Below are positions 26,097 through 36,168 of a DNA stretch of 64,000 nt, piece after piece. The notes beneath the pieces were generated by a model. That model had not been told where the DNA came from. It did no database searches and saw only the letters and a list, made by a program, of their open reading frames with translations. The DNA is from Elusimicrobiota bacterium (lineage in GTDB: Bacteria > Elusimicrobiota > UBA8919): assembly GCA_016928195.1 (NCBI GenBank), contig JAFGLF010000044.1, forward strand, positions 1-64,000, written 5' to 3'. The translations under genes were made by a program, and so were the position numbers. The first letter of the stretch is position 1; every line of letters starts with the position of its first letter.

Positions 26097-26267
26097 AAAC
26101 CCAACAATTTCCGCTGAGAGCGCAGAATTTTCGCAGAGGTCGCAGAAAGAGGCAAAGACCGTACCGTTTCTCAGCGTAATCTGTCCGCCGCGGCGGACGA
26201 ATAGATTTTATTTGTGTAATTCGTATTCTGTATTCGTGTAATTCGTATATACCTTGAGGACTATGAT
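26097..26267. repeat. gcagaggtcgcaga repeats and palindrome
   Basis: After the Nudix stop come cgcagaattttcgcagaggtc-type units, a perfect 16-bp palindrome gtccgccgcggcggac (26183-26198) and tgtgtaattcgtat-type units. The same cgcagaggtcgcag motif returns at 41700-41745. ttgagga (26253-26259) probably serves ATG 26268. Confidence 0.6.
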
Positions 26268-27596
26268 ATGTTAAGAATAGGTTTTATTTTTCCGAGCAGT
26301 GATTACCTGTTTGATCCTTTTAAAGGGGACCCTCATACTCATTTCCAGATACTGACCGTACTGGAGTCGCGATTAGGCGACCAGGTCGACCTTTCCTTAA
26401 TAGACCTGCGGGGCATCAGCAGGAACTTTGCATTGTATCACATACACGAGTGTGACGTATATCTTCATTCTGTTTATACACTTGACTATAATGAACAGCT
26501 GTCCATTGTAAAAGGCCTTCGTGAAAGGTATCCGAAAGCAAAACATATTGCCGGAGGACCGCATGCGGTAGTATTTCAGGAAGAATGTTCGAAAATTTTT
26601 GACTCTCTTGTCATAGGCGACGGGGAAGAATCGATTATTCTGGCAATCAAAGACATTATGAATTCAAAACTTAAACCCATATATGCGCATAAAGGATGTG
26701 TAGATATAAACAAATATCCGTATCCGCTAAGAAAATATCTGCCCAAAGCAACTATAGCAAGAAAAGGATTAATGACACTAAAAAACAAAAAGGGTTACGA
26801 CCAGCTCTTGAGTACCACTGTTATGTTCAGCAGGGGCTGTCCGTACCGCTGTTATTTTTGCGATATCCCGAAAACCAAGGAATACAGTCCGGGAATACGC
26901 TTCAGGAAACCGGAATTCATCGAGCAGGAAATAGAATATCTTAAAAAAGATTATGATATGCAGGGGATAAGCCTGCTTGACGAAATAGGAATACCTCTGG
27001 TCAAAAAAGAAGCAGTCCCGCATTTAAATGCAATAGGAAGAACCGGAATTCTCTGGAGAGGCCAGTGCAGGGTCGACGGCATTAATAAGGAATACGCCAA
27101 ACTGGCAAAAGAATCCGGTTGTATTACAATGTGCCTCGGAGTTGAAAGTGTTTCCCAAATATCACTGGATATTATAAACAAAAAAATCAGTGTTAAACAG
27201 GCAAAAGAATCGATACGTTTTCTTAAGGAAAACGGAATTGAAACCAGAATTTATATGATAATCGGATTACCGGGAGAACCCGGCGATATAGTGGAACAAA
27301 CATGGAAATTCATAAAAGAAACCTCTCCGGATCTGGTCTATTTGTCCTTGTTTACCGTCAGACCCGGAACCGAAGTTTTCAATAATCCTAAAAAATTCGG
27401 CATAAAACATATTAATAAAAACTGGAAAAATACCATGCATATGTTTTCCAGATATGAAAACGAAACACCTACGCTTACATTCGAATACGATAAACAAACC
27501 CCTTGGGGCAGGGGATTCGATGGCAAGGAAATAGTCTCCAATTATCTTGAACTGCAGAACAGGATAAAAGAAAACGGGATGGGGCCCCTAAAATAG
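26268..27596 (+). CDS. B12-binding-domain radical SAM protein
   Basis: The 442-residue protein has an N-terminal cobalamin-binding-like Rossmann domain (AGGPHA and the family's G(D/E)GEES at ~118-122) and a radical SAM barrel with the 4Fe-4S motif CPYRCYFC (Cys191, Cys195, Cys198). C-terminal IIGLPGEPGD is the usual SAM-barrel loop. Such class B enzymes methylate unreactive carbons or phosphorus, or rearrange rings. First of a run of such genes, so it probably modifies a glycan or lipid precursor made here; no substrate can be named. Confidence 0.85.
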   Translation: MLRIGFIFPSSDYLFDPFKGDPHTHFQILTVLESRLGDQVDLSLIDLRGISRNFALYHIHECDVYLHSVYTLDYNEQLSIVKGLRERYPKAKHIAGGPHAVVFQEECSKIFDSLVIGDGEESIILAIKDIMNSKLKPIYAHKGCVDINKYPYPLRKYLPKATIARKGLMTLKNKKGYDQLLSTTVMFSRGCPYRCYFCDIPKTKEYSPGIRFRKPEFIEQEIEYLKKDYDMQGISLLDEIGIPLVKKEAVPHLNAIGRTGILWRGQCRVDGINKEYAKLAKESGCITMCLGVESVSQISLDIINKKISVKQAKESIRFLKENGIETRIYMIIGLPGEPGDIVEQTWKFIKETSPDLVYLSLFTVRPGTEVFNNPKKFGIKHINKNWKNTMHMFSRYENETPTLTFEYDKQTPWGRGFDGKEIVSNYLELQNRIKENGMGPLK

Positions 27597-27598
27597 AG

Positions 27599-27621
27599 GC
27601 ATCCTATTAAACATAGGATGC
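27599..27621. repeat. Hairpin just after radical SAM stop codon
   Basis: gcatcctat / ataggatgc with a five-base loop, two bases after the stop. It is followed by gattacagcgataaaagg-type repeats up to 27700 rather than a T-run, so a terminator role is doubtful. A related gataaaaggaagataccag unit recurs at 55376-55396. Confidence 0.6.
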
Positions 27622-27704
27622 TTGATTACAGCGATAAAAGGAAGATACCAGAGATAAAAATATTTATCGTCACCATCGTAGTTTATCACTGTAATCGGAG
27701 TATA

Positions 27705-29117
27705 ATGATGAAAATTCTTTTTGTTAATCCTCCTTCACCGGTAACATATTACAATAAAGAGGTGTATCCTCCTTCGTCTCTGCTATATCTGGCAGCAGTG
27801 CTTAAAAATAACGGGGAAGAAGTAAGGATTCTGGATTTGAAATGCCCGAAATATGAAAACAAAGATAATCCTCAAAAAAATTATGAAGATACACTTATTA
27901 ATACCATCTCGGACTTCCAGCCGGATATTATAGGATTCGGCTGTCTGTTTTCCGGGAATTTTCCGGAATTGCTGAAATTAGCCAATATAAGCAAGAAAAA
28001 CTTCCGTGATATTCCGATTGTAATAGGAGGTATCCATCCTACAATTTATGCAGCCGAAATCTTAAAAAACTGTCCGTCAATAGACTGGGCAATTCTCGGC
28101 GAAGGGGAAGAGTCTGTCGTACAGCTTATCAATTCTATTAAAAGCGATACTTATAAATTTGAAAAAATAGACGGTTTTGCATACAGAAAAAATGAAAAAC
28201 CTATCGTTAATCTGAAAACCTCTTTTATCAAAAACCCGGATACTATTCCGTTTCCTGCATATGACCTGATCGACCTGAAGGATTACTATGTAGATACATC
28301 CGCCTGGCATAATCCGAAAAAACTTCCTATTAATACATCTGTACCTATAATAACCAGCAGAAGCTGTCCCAACCGCTGCCGTTTCTGCTCAATGTATATG
28401 GTTATGGGACCGCACTGGAGACCCAGATCACCCAAAAACGTGGTTGAGGAAATAGAATTTGTATATAACAAATACAACCACAGGCATTTCTCATTTATGG
28501 ACGATAATTTGACCCTGAAAAAATCCCATGCAATGGAAATATGCAACCAGATTATAAAAAAGAATTTAACCATACAGTTCGAAACACCCAACGGATTAGC
28601 TATAAACACACTGGACGAGGAAGTATTGGATGCGCTGGTCGCTGCCGGAATGGTAAGAACAGGATTGGCTATAGAGAGCGGTTCCGATTTTATCCGCAAC
28701 AAAATTATGAGAAAAAACCTGTCAAAGGAAAAAATCTATCAGGTTGTCGATCTTACCAGGAAATACAAGGATTTATTCGTAACCGCATTTTTCATAATGG
28801 GAATGCCGGAAGAAACAAAGGAAACTTTGATGGATACATACAATATGATTAAAGATATAAATGTTAACAAAGTCATTCTTATGAATATCGTGCCGTTCCC
28901 CGGAACTGAGGTATTCAAACAGGCATTAAGCGATAATCTGCTGGTGGATCCGGATATAAAAAATATGTATCTGACTGGAGAACGGTATTTTACAAATTAT
29001 CAGAAATTTTTCATTAAACCATACAAAATGGAATTAAAAGACCTGATTGAATTCAGAAACAAGTATGACCGGCTTAGGGCAGAACAAACCGGCACCGCGG
29101 GAAAAGGTATTAAGTAA
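27705..29117 (+). CDS. B12-binding-domain radical SAM protein
   Basis: The start at ATG 27705 (or the adjacent ATG 27708) is preferred because the preceding in-frame codons from 27618 are repeat sequence; ggag lies 7 bases upstream. The ~470-residue product begins MKILFVNPPSP, typical of the family, has IGGIHPT and GEGEES in the cobalamin domain and CPNRCRFC (about Cys221/225/228) for the 4Fe-4S cluster, then FFIMGMPEETKETL. Predicted methyltransferase or rearrangement enzyme. Confidence 0.85.
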   Translation: MMKILFVNPPSPVTYYNKEVYPPSSLLYLAAVLKNNGEEVRILDLKCPKYENKDNPQKNYEDTLINTISDFQPDIIGFGCLFSGNFPELLKLANISKKNFRDIPIVIGGIHPTIYAAEILKNCPSIDWAILGEGEESVVQLINSIKSDTYKFEKIDGFAYRKNEKPIVNLKTSFIKNPDTIPFPAYDLIDLKDYYVDTSAWHNPKKLPINTSVPIITSRSCPNRCRFCSMYMVMGPHWRPRSPKNVVEEIEFVYNKYNHRHFSFMDDNLTLKKSHAMEICNQIIKKNLTIQFETPNGLAINTLDEEVLDALVAAGMVRTGLAIESGSDFIRNKIMRKNLSKEKIYQVVDLTRKYKDLFVTAFFIMGMPEETKETLMDTYNMIKDINVNKVILMNIVPFPGTEVFKQALSDNLLVDPDIKNMYLTGERYFTNYQKFFIKPYKMELKDLIEFRNKYDRLRAEQTGTAGKGIK

Positions 29118-29118
29118 A

Positions 29119-30480
29119 ATGGATATAAACCTTATAAACAAACTGAGAAAAAAATACAATCACAACCTATATGCAATGTATGTGGAATATCCGCATAAGA
29201 GCATATGGTCCAAAGATTTCAGCGATACCCATTTCCGCACCGCATTAAAAAACTTATTCTCGGATAAAAAAGACACCCCGTTGCTTCTGTATGTCCATAT
29301 ACCTTTCTGTTCAAGACAGTGTTTCTACTGTACATGTCACACTTTTGTAACCAGGGATTATGAAAGAGTAAAAAGTTACATGAATGTTCTTTACCGCGAA
29401 ATAGATATGCTGAAAGAACTTTTTGACAGTTATTCCGCAGCACCTAATTTCAGGGAAATCCACCTTGGCGGCGGTTCTCCGACTTTACTGCACGAAAAAG
29501 AATTTGACTTTTTTATAGAAAAACTTAAATCGATCGCAGATATAAAAAAATTGAGCGAATTTGCCATTGAAGTAGACCCTAGGGAAACCTCAAAGGAAAA
29601 ACTTCTGTATTATAATTCAAAAGGAATAAACAGGTTGTCTTTCGGAGTACAGGATTTTGACCTTAATGTTCAAAAAGCGGTAAACAGGGTACAGCCGCCG
29701 GAACTGCTTGAGAAAGTACTAACTCCGGATATCCGTAAACATTTCCGCAGTATTAACTTTGATATTATGTGGGGACTGCCGAGACAGACCCCGGAATCCT
29801 ATAAAAAAACCATTGATACCACGATAAAACTTTCTCCTGACCGTATCTCGCTTCTTATGCTGCATTATGCGCCTGATGTTAAAAAACACCAAAAACTGAT
29901 GAAACAGTCCGAAATCCCTGATGTCACCGAAAAAACAAAATTGTTCCAAATCGCCTGCCAAATGCTTGAAAGTAACGGCTATGTACGGATAGGATTTGAA
30001 CATTTTGCAAAAGCAACCGACGAACTGGCAACTGCATTAAAAAATAAAACGGTTCATTGGAATTCGCTCGGTTATACAACCGGAAGATATCTCGATATTA
30101 TCGGTATAGGGTCGGGGAGCTCGAGCAGAATTACCGATAACTATTACTTTCAGAGCCATTATCCCCTGGCCGATTATGAAGCATCCGTTTCAGATAACAA
30201 ATTTCCAGTATACCGCGGTTACAATCTGAATAGTGACGATATAATAAGACGCGAAGTTATACATAACCTGAGAATTTATTTTTCTCTCAATTACAGTAAA
30301 ATAGAAGCACAATATAATATAGAATTCGGGAAATATTTTAAAACCGAAACCGCTTCGCTGAAAAATTTGGCCGGCGACGGAATACTGGAATTGTCGGAAA
30401 ACGGAATTACAGTTACCGAACTGGGCAAATACTTTATTTTCCATGTATGCCGTGTTTTCGATAATTTTAACAAACAATAA
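29119..30480 (+). CDS. HemN-like radical SAM protein
   Basis: ATG 29119 lies right after the preceding stop; the longer frame from 29047 would overlap coding sequence of the previous gene and is not favoured. The 453-residue length equals coproporphyrinogen III dehydrogenase HemN (~457). It has HIPFCSRQCFYCTCH with the HemN-specific C-x3-C-x2-C-x-C (Cys64/68/71/73), GGGSPT, GVQDFD, RIGFEHFAK and GYTTGRYLDIIGIGSGSSS near-matching HemN. Its position inside a B12/radical SAM cluster suggests either a genuine heme enzyme captured here or a HemN homologue with another substrate. Confidence 0.8.
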   Translation: MDINLINKLRKKYNHNLYAMYVEYPHKSIWSKDFSDTHFRTALKNLFSDKKDTPLLLYVHIPFCSRQCFYCTCHTFVTRDYERVKSYMNVLYREIDMLKELFDSYSAAPNFREIHLGGGSPTLLHEKEFDFFIEKLKSIADIKKLSEFAIEVDPRETSKEKLLYYNSKGINRLSFGVQDFDLNVQKAVNRVQPPELLEKVLTPDIRKHFRSINFDIMWGLPRQTPESYKKTIDTTIKLSPDRISLLMLHYAPDVKKHQKLMKQSEIPDVTEKTKLFQIACQMLESNGYVRIGFEHFAKATDELATALKNKTVHWNSLGYTTGRYLDIIGIGSGSSSRITDNYYFQSHYPLADYEASVSDNKFPVYRGYNLNSDDIIRREVIHNLRIYFSLNYSKIEAQYNIEFGKYFKTETASLKNLAGDGILELSENGITVTELGKYFIFHVCRVFDNFNKQ

Positions 30481-30486
30481 ATTGAT

Positions 30487-32058
30487 ATGGATCTTCTTAT
30501 AATTAATCCCAGAATAATGTGGTTTTCGTCCAAATCATTGATAGCGAACGGCCCGCTGACATTGGCATCCTATCTTCATGAAAAGGGTTTCGACGTAAGA
30601 GTGATTGACGATAATACCATGTATAGAAAATACAGTCTCAGCGATTTTGCAGATTATATAAATTCTCATCAGGTAAAAATCGTCGGTTTTTCCGCATCAG
30701 CTTTAAACGCATACAACTGTTACGAATTAGCCAAAAACCTGAGGAAAATATTTCCCGAAAAGCTTTTTATCGCAGGGGGACTTCATAGTTACGACTGTTC
30801 GGAAGAAATGACAGACCAATGTTTTGATATCGTGTTCAAAAGTGAAGCCGAACTGTCACTGGAAAAATTTCTTGCTGCAACAGCAGAATACCCGCAGGCC
30901 ATTACCAATAAAATACTTAACGACAGTTCATTTGTCTCAAAAATTGAAAAAATTCCGGGAATGCTTTTAAATAGAAACGGCAGGATATTTGATACCGGTA
31001 CTCCAGAATCTATAATGGATCTGGATATACTGCCGTTCAATAACTACGACCTGGTCAATCTTGGCGACTATATTAAGTCAAAATATGACCACCATGCCGT
31101 TACCAACCAGATCCTTTTTCAGAGAGGATGCCCTTATAACTGTACATTCTGTAAATCTTCGGTTATCCCTTCGAAAATCCGCAGTAACAGTCCCCGGTAT
31201 ATGATGAAACAGCTGAGGGACCGCTATAACAAATTCGGACTGAGTAATTTCTTTATTACGGATTCTAATTTTACAATCGATAAAAAACGCTTTAAGGAGT
31301 TTCACGGGCTTTTAACTTCTTCGGAGCTTTCCGGAAAAATCAATTTTATGATACAAACATCGGTTACCATTTCCATAAGCGACGATGAGATAGAAATGCT
31401 GAAAGATATCGGAGTTACAATGTATCTGATCGGTGTGGAACGCTTTAACGACGAAAGCAGGAAACTCATAAAAAAGGCAGGCACAAATGAACAGGTAACA
31501 ACGCTTATAAAAAAACTGAACGGTCACGGAGTAAAGACAATTGTCAATATTCTTGTTAACTTTTCTTTTGAAACAAAAGAATTCATAGACAGCGAGGCAA
31601 AATATATTGAAGAAAATCTTCCATACGTCAGTTTTATTTATATTAATTATCTGTCTCCTATGCCGGGAACACAGGTCTATATAAACGACCTGGACGATAA
31701 TTCGAAGAAATGGTATTTAATCAAAGATGTTGTAAACTACCGGTTAACCTATTATGACCTTGCATATCTTGTCGAGGGTCCCGTCGCACTGGATTTAAAC
31801 ATATTCCGGCTTCCGCGCGAAACAATCGCCCGTATAAGGCGTTTTAAGGAAAAATATCAGTGGAAGGGCTCTTTAAGAATAAGCAGGTCGCCTTTTCTGA
31901 AAATGCTTATTATCAGCGATATGCTTCTGGGAAAAATTTCCTATTATACCGCAAAAATATCGCCGTTACTGGAACACATTATATTTAAACCCTTCAAATT
32001 CTTCAGGCTGAAGGGTTATAAAATGTTTTTTAACTTATTTATAGCAAAACATAAATAG
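30487..32058 (+). CDS. B12-binding-domain radical SAM protein, altered cobalamin-domain motif
   Basis: The 523-residue protein starts MDLLIINPRIMWFS, with IAGGLHS in the cobalamin-like domain, but the usual GEGE is FKSEAELS (~118-124). The cluster motif is CPYNCTFC (Cys215, Cys219, Cys222). After the barrel come ~150 residues with YYDLAYLVEGP and basic helices resembling membrane-associating tails. It follows the HemN-like gene by six bases. Product unknown. Confidence 0.83.
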   Translation: MDLLIINPRIMWFSSKSLIANGPLTLASYLHEKGFDVRVIDDNTMYRKYSLSDFADYINSHQVKIVGFSASALNAYNCYELAKNLRKIFPEKLFIAGGLHSYDCSEEMTDQCFDIVFKSEAELSLEKFLAATAEYPQAITNKILNDSSFVSKIEKIPGMLLNRNGRIFDTGTPESIMDLDILPFNNYDLVNLGDYIKSKYDHHAVTNQILFQRGCPYNCTFCKSSVIPSKIRSNSPRYMMKQLRDRYNKFGLSNFFITDSNFTIDKKRFKEFHGLLTSSELSGKINFMIQTSVTISISDDEIEMLKDIGVTMYLIGVERFNDESRKLIKKAGTNEQVTTLIKKLNGHGVKTIVNILVNFSFETKEFIDSEAKYIEENLPYVSFIYINYLSPMPGTQVYINDLDDNSKKWYLIKDVVNYRLTYYDLAYLVEGPVALDLNIFRLPRETIARIRRFKEKYQWKGSLRISRSPFLKMLIISDMLLGKISYYTAKISPLLEHIIFKPFKFFRLKGYKMFFNLFIAKHK

Positions 32059-32234
32059 TTTAGCCTATCGCAAAAGTCACTCTCGGCTAATGATTACACA
32101 GATTAAAAGGCAGATTACGCAGATATAGCATCGAGACTTAATCTGTGTAATCGGTGTTTCTTAATCACTGTAATCAAGGGCTGAGTTTTATGAAGCCCTA
32201 TAAATAGTTTTCAACTTAAAGGAGGCAGAGAGTT
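32059..32234. repeat. Gap with long inverted repeat of the gattacacagat family
   Basis: gattacacagatta (32092-32105) and its exact reverse complement taatctgtgtaatc (32139-32152) form a 14-bp stem around a 33-base loop made of the same repeat family. The Shine-Dalgarno aaaggagg (32218-32225) serves the next GT2. Confidence 0.65.
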
Positions 32235-32942
32235 ATGAAAAAAGCCACACTTGTAATGCCGGTTCTCAATGAAATAGATGGTCTTAAACTGATCATGCCG
32301 AGAATAAAACCGGAATGGATCGACCAGATTATCTGTATAGACGGCAATTCCACCGACGGTACCCTGGATTTTATCAAAGAACACAACTACGGTCTGATAC
32401 CGGAGAGGATACCGGGACTGCGTAATGCCGTAAATGAATTGTACAAAATGGTAAAAAACGACATAATCATAACCTTTAGTCCGGACGGCAACTGTATTCC
32501 GGAACTTATTCCGGAACTGATAAAAAAAATGGAAGAGGGTTATGATATGGTTATTGCTTCCCGTTACTACAAGGGTGCAAAAAGCGAGGATGACAGCCTT
32601 GTAACAAAGTTCGGCAACTGGCTGTTCCCGGCACTCATCAACCTGTTTCACGGCGGGCACTATACCGATATTATGAGTATATACCGTGCCTACAAAAAAG
32701 AGCTTCTTGTCGATCTTGATTTAGGAGGGGATTCCGGTTATATATTTCCGGAAAAACTCCTGAACCTTCCTATGGGATGGGAACCTTTACTAACAATAAG
32801 GGCTGCAAAAAGAAAACTGAAGATTACGGATATACCAGGGGACGAACCGGCAAGAATAGTGGGTAAGTCCAAATTGAGACCCTTCAAACACGGCCTTGCA
32901 CATATGATTCAGGTTTTTACCGAAATTTTTGTCTGGCGTTAA
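32235..32942 (+). CDS. Family 2 glycosyltransferase (DPM1-like)
   Basis: The 235-residue protein has ATLVMPVLNEIDGLKL, the nucleotide motif CIDGNSTDGTL, FSPDGNCIPE for metal binding, and the late motif GDEPARIVGKSKLRPFKHG typical of small polyprenyl-phosphate sugar synthases. A close analogue lies at 46460 (sharing ASRYxxxxxSEDD and FGNWL). It has a strong Shine-Dalgarno. It probably opens the CgeB/radical SAM module that follows. Confidence 0.85.
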   Translation: MKKATLVMPVLNEIDGLKLIMPRIKPEWIDQIICIDGNSTDGTLDFIKEHNYGLIPERIPGLRNAVNELYKMVKNDIIITFSPDGNCIPELIPELIKKMEEGYDMVIASRYYKGAKSEDDSLVTKFGNWLFPALINLFHGGHYTDIMSIYRAYKKELLVDLDLGGDSGYIFPEKLLNLPMGWEPLLTIRAAKRKLKITDIPGDEPARIVGKSKLRPFKHGLAHMIQVFTEIFVWR

Positions 32943-32962
32943 AATTTACCGAGGTAACGAAA

Positions 32963-34198
32963 ATGAGTAATACTAAAATTCTTGTCCTAGCACATATAGT
33001 AAAAGGCGGATATATACAGACCATTAACGGTTTCATAGAAACCTTGGCAGAAAATAACGCCCTTTTATTAAACCATCCGGAGTTATACCAAAAATACGGA
33101 CACCGCGGAACACAGAATTATATAACCAATTTTATAAAGGAAAATAAAATCAACTGCATAATATATTTACCGAGTGCTTTTGAGTTTTATTTTGATGTTT
33201 ACTTTTTCGAGAAATTAAGGGAAACTTGCTATATTGTCATGCTTGCGGGTGAAATCGAGACGGATTACGAATCGCGGGTTCAATACTACGCACAGGCAAT
33301 GGACCTGATATTTTATTCCAACTTCACCTCTGGTCCTATGATGCGTCAAATCGGTATTAATTCAATACCTTACTGGGGCTGGTGGAATCCCGAACATTAT
33401 AAAAAACCGGACAATATGGAAAAAAACCTGGATGTATCCTTTCTGGGCCAGTCACTGCATAAATCAGGAAGACAATCATATATCGATTATCTCATAGAAA
33501 ACGGAATCAATGTTGAAACTTTCGGGGCAGGTTCAAAAAACGGGAAAATATCCACGGAAGAAAAAATACGGCTGTACAAAAGGACCAAAATCAATCTAAA
33601 TTTGTCGGGTGTAAGTAAAAAAACAAGATTGACCGGGGGCAGGGAAATCCACAAACGCGCAAAACAATTTAAAATAAACCTCTTTGAATCTGCATTCTGC
33701 GGCGGATTTCTATTATCGGAATATGTCCCGGGCATAGAAAACCTGTTCGAAATCGGAAGGGAGATAGATGTATTCCACGATAAACATGAACTGCTGGAAA
33801 AAATAAAATACTATCTTAAACACGAACGGGAAAGAGAGAATATTGCAAAAAAAGGCCGTGAACGGGCTTATAAAGAAAAGAAGTTTAACGTAAAATATGC
33901 AGTTCCTAAACTAATCTCGGACATAGACGAATTAAAAAAAGAGAAAAAATACAGGCCTTCGGAGATATACCTCGACGATGAATTTCTGAAAAACTATACA
34001 ACCTACAGAATATGGCTGATATTAAGATTCATTAAAACCGGCAACTGGAATCTTATACCGGAAGAATTAAAAATTATTCTTAAATACAGAAAACTTGACT
34101 GGTACCAGATCCGTATATTTTTCATTGAAGAAATTCTCGACAGATTCCCTAAAGTAAAATCATTTCTAAAATCGGTACTGGAAAGCAATAAACAATAA
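32963..34198 (+). CDS. CgeB-like glycosyltransferase, copy 1
   Basis: The 411-residue protein is of the CgeB/DUF3880-Glyco_trans_1_2 group: an N-terminal GT-B half, LDVSFLGQSLHKSGRQSYIDYL at the domain joint, and a C-terminal half with RAKQFKINLFESAFCGGFLLSEYVPGIENLFEIGREI, the donor-binding block of the family. A paralogue lies at 38947. Both are followed directly by a B12-binding radical SAM gene, suggesting a duplicated two-gene module. Predicted cytoplasmic glycosyltransferase; sugar unknown. Confidence 0.8.
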   Translation: MSNTKILVLAHIVKGGYIQTINGFIETLAENNALLLNHPELYQKYGHRGTQNYITNFIKENKINCIIYLPSAFEFYFDVYFFEKLRETCYIVMLAGEIETDYESRVQYYAQAMDLIFYSNFTSGPMMRQIGINSIPYWGWWNPEHYKKPDNMEKNLDVSFLGQSLHKSGRQSYIDYLIENGINVETFGAGSKNGKISTEEKIRLYKRTKINLNLSGVSKKTRLTGGREIHKRAKQFKINLFESAFCGGFLLSEYVPGIENLFEIGREIDVFHDKHELLEKIKYYLKHERERENIAKKGRERAYKEKKFNVKYAVPKLISDIDELKKEKKYRPSEIYLDDEFLKNYTTYRIWLILRFIKTGNWNLIPEELKIILKYRKLDWYQIRIFFIEEILDRFPKVKSFLKSVLESNKQ

Positions 34199-34203
34199 AA
34201 ATT

Positions 34204-36168
34204 ATGCAGAAAAACCAAAAAATAAAAATAGCACCTGTTCAGATAAACAATAGTTTTTCAAACCAGAACTATTTTCCGTATTCTGCAGGACTGCTTCAGG
34301 CATATGCCCAGAAATATCTTACAAACAAAGATAATTTCGAGTTTTTGCTTCCTATTTATAAGAGGATTCCGGTTAAAACTGCTCTGGAAAAACTTACTGA
34401 TGCGGATATTGTTTTCTTCAGCACATATACCTGGAATATCAGAATCTCTCTGGAAATCGCCGGACGAATCAAAAAACTCAAACCAGAAATTCTCACGGTT
34501 TTCGGAGGGCCTCAGGTTCCGTATGAAAATATCGAAGCATTTATGGAAAAATTTCCCTTCATCGATATTGCCTGTCACGGAGAAGGAGAAAAAGCCTTTT
34601 TATCCATTTTGGAAAATTATAAAGAAAAAAACTGGGAAAAAGTACCTTCAATCAGCTACATAGACCGTAAAAACAAATTTTCCAGAACTTACATGGCGGA
34701 AAGGATTTCAAAACTCGACGAGGTTCCCTCGCCGTATACATCAGGTATTTTCGAACCGCTGATTGAAGCCAATCCGCAGGAAAACTGGGTGGGTCTATGG
34801 GAAACAAACCGCGGATGTCCGTTTTCCTGCACATACTGTGTATGGGGAGCCGATACCCAGAACAAAGTCTATAAACATGGTATAGAAAAACTTTACGAAG
34901 AAATAGACTGGTTCAGACAGCACAAAATAGAATTCATATTCTGCTGTGATGCGAATTTCGGCATTCTGTCAAGAGATATCGAAATAGTGAAATACTTTGC
35001 GGAAAGTAAAAAAAAATACGGATACCCCAAGGCGTTATCAGTACAGAACACAAAAAATTCCACCATGCGTCTATACAATATTTATAAACTAATGTCCGAT
35101 GCAGGACTAAGTAAGGGTGTTGCACTGGCACTCCAGTCCGTCAATACCGATACACTTAAAAACATTAAACGTCAGAATATATCCGTAGATACATTCCACA
35201 AACTTCAAAGCAAATTTAACGAAGAAAATATCGAAACCTTTACGGATATTATACTGGGATTACCCGGAGAAACATATGAAACTTTCGTAAAAGGGGTTTC
35301 TGATGTAATCGAAAACGGTCAGCATAACAGAATCCAGTTTAATAATCTGTCATTGCTTGTTAATTCGGAAATGACGGAATCGAAATATCAGAAAAAGTAT
35401 GGTATCCGGACGGTAGAAACAAAACTTATAAATATTCACGGCAGTCTGTCAGATGTCGAAGAGATACAGGAAACCCAGCAGCTGGTAATAGGAACTAATT
35501 CCATGCCTGAAAGCGACTGGGTTAAGACAAGGGTTTTCGGCTGGATAACATCATTACTGCATTTCGATAAACTCCTGCAGATTCCTTTCATAGTTCTGCA
35601 TAATGCTTATTCCGTAAGCTTCCGTGACCTTATAAATATCTTTATAGATAACGGTAAAAATTCACCTATATTATCGGAAATACATTCCTTCTTTACCGAT
35701 AAAGCAAAAGCCATCCAAAACGGTGATTCCGAATTCTGTGAGTCGAAAAAATGGCTTAATATCTGGTGGCCTGCCGACGAATTGATACTGATAAAACTAT
35801 GCACTGAAAACAAACTTTCCGAATTTTATAAAGAAAGTGAGGGTTTAATCAGCGATTATCTGAAGAACCGGAAAAAAATACATGACTACGAACAGCTTCT
35901 AAGCGATTCTATGACATTCAACCGGAATTTACTTAAAATGCCGTTTAACAGCAAAAATTTACCAATAAAACTGTCTTATAACATCTGGGACATATACAGG
36001 ACTGCCTTAAAAGGGTCTGACATAAATGTTAAAAAAGGCATTTATACCTATGAAATCGACCGTACAACTTCAAAATGGTCATCATGGGAAGAATGGTGCA
36101 GAGAGGTCGTCTGGTACGGTAATAAAAAAGGAGCATATCTCTATACGTGTTATGAAACTAAAAAATAA
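34204..36168 (+). CDS. B12-binding-domain radical SAM protein, long form
   Basis: At 654 residues this is the longest radical SAM protein here. It has FGGPQVPY and HGEGEKAF in the cobalamin domain and the cluster motif CPFSCTYC (Cys205, Cys209, Cys212); LGLPGETYETF lies in the barrel. The last ~200 residues (from about ESKKWLNIWWPADEL) form an extra domain without a recognised match. It starts six bases after the CgeB gene and overlaps the next SDR by 17 bases. Confidence 0.85.
   Translation: MQKNQKIKIAPVQINNSFSNQNYFPYSAGLLQAYAQKYLTNKDNFEFLLPIYKRIPVKTALEKLTDADIVFFSTYTWNIRISLEIAGRIKKLKPEILTVFGGPQVPYENIEAFMEKFPFIDIACHGEGEKAFLSILENYKEKNWEKVPSISYIDRKNKFSRTYMAERISKLDEVPSPYTSGIFEPLIEANPQENWVGLWETNRGCPFSCTYCVWGADTQNKVYKHGIEKLYEEIDWFRQHKIEFIFCCDANFGILSRDIEIVKYFAESKKKYGYPKALSVQNTKNSTMRLYNIYKLMSDAGLSKGVALALQSVNTDTLKNIKRQNISVDTFHKLQSKFNEENIETFTDIILGLPGETYETFVKGVSDVIENGQHNRIQFNNLSLLVNSEMTESKYQKKYGIRTVETKLINIHGSLSDVEEIQETQQLVIGTNSMPESDWVKTRVFGWITSLLHFDKLLQIPFIVLHNAYSVSFRDLINIFIDNGKNSPILSEIHSFFTDKAKAIQNGDSEFCESKKWLNIWWPADELILIKLCTENKLSEFYKESEGLISDYLKNRKKIHDYEQLLSDSMTFNRNLLKMPFNSKNLPIKLSYNIWDIYRTALKGSDINVKKGIYTYEIDRTTSKWSSWEEWCREVVWYGNKKGAYLYTCYETKK

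Noticed and set aside
29047-29118. Extended HemN-like start inside the preceding radical SAM gene
   Set aside because: The extra codons are a shadow of the upstream gene; ATG 29119 matches HemN length.
36026-36151. Extended SDR start
   Set aside because: The extra codons overlap the upstream radical SAM gene and precede a standard SDR N-terminus at 36152.
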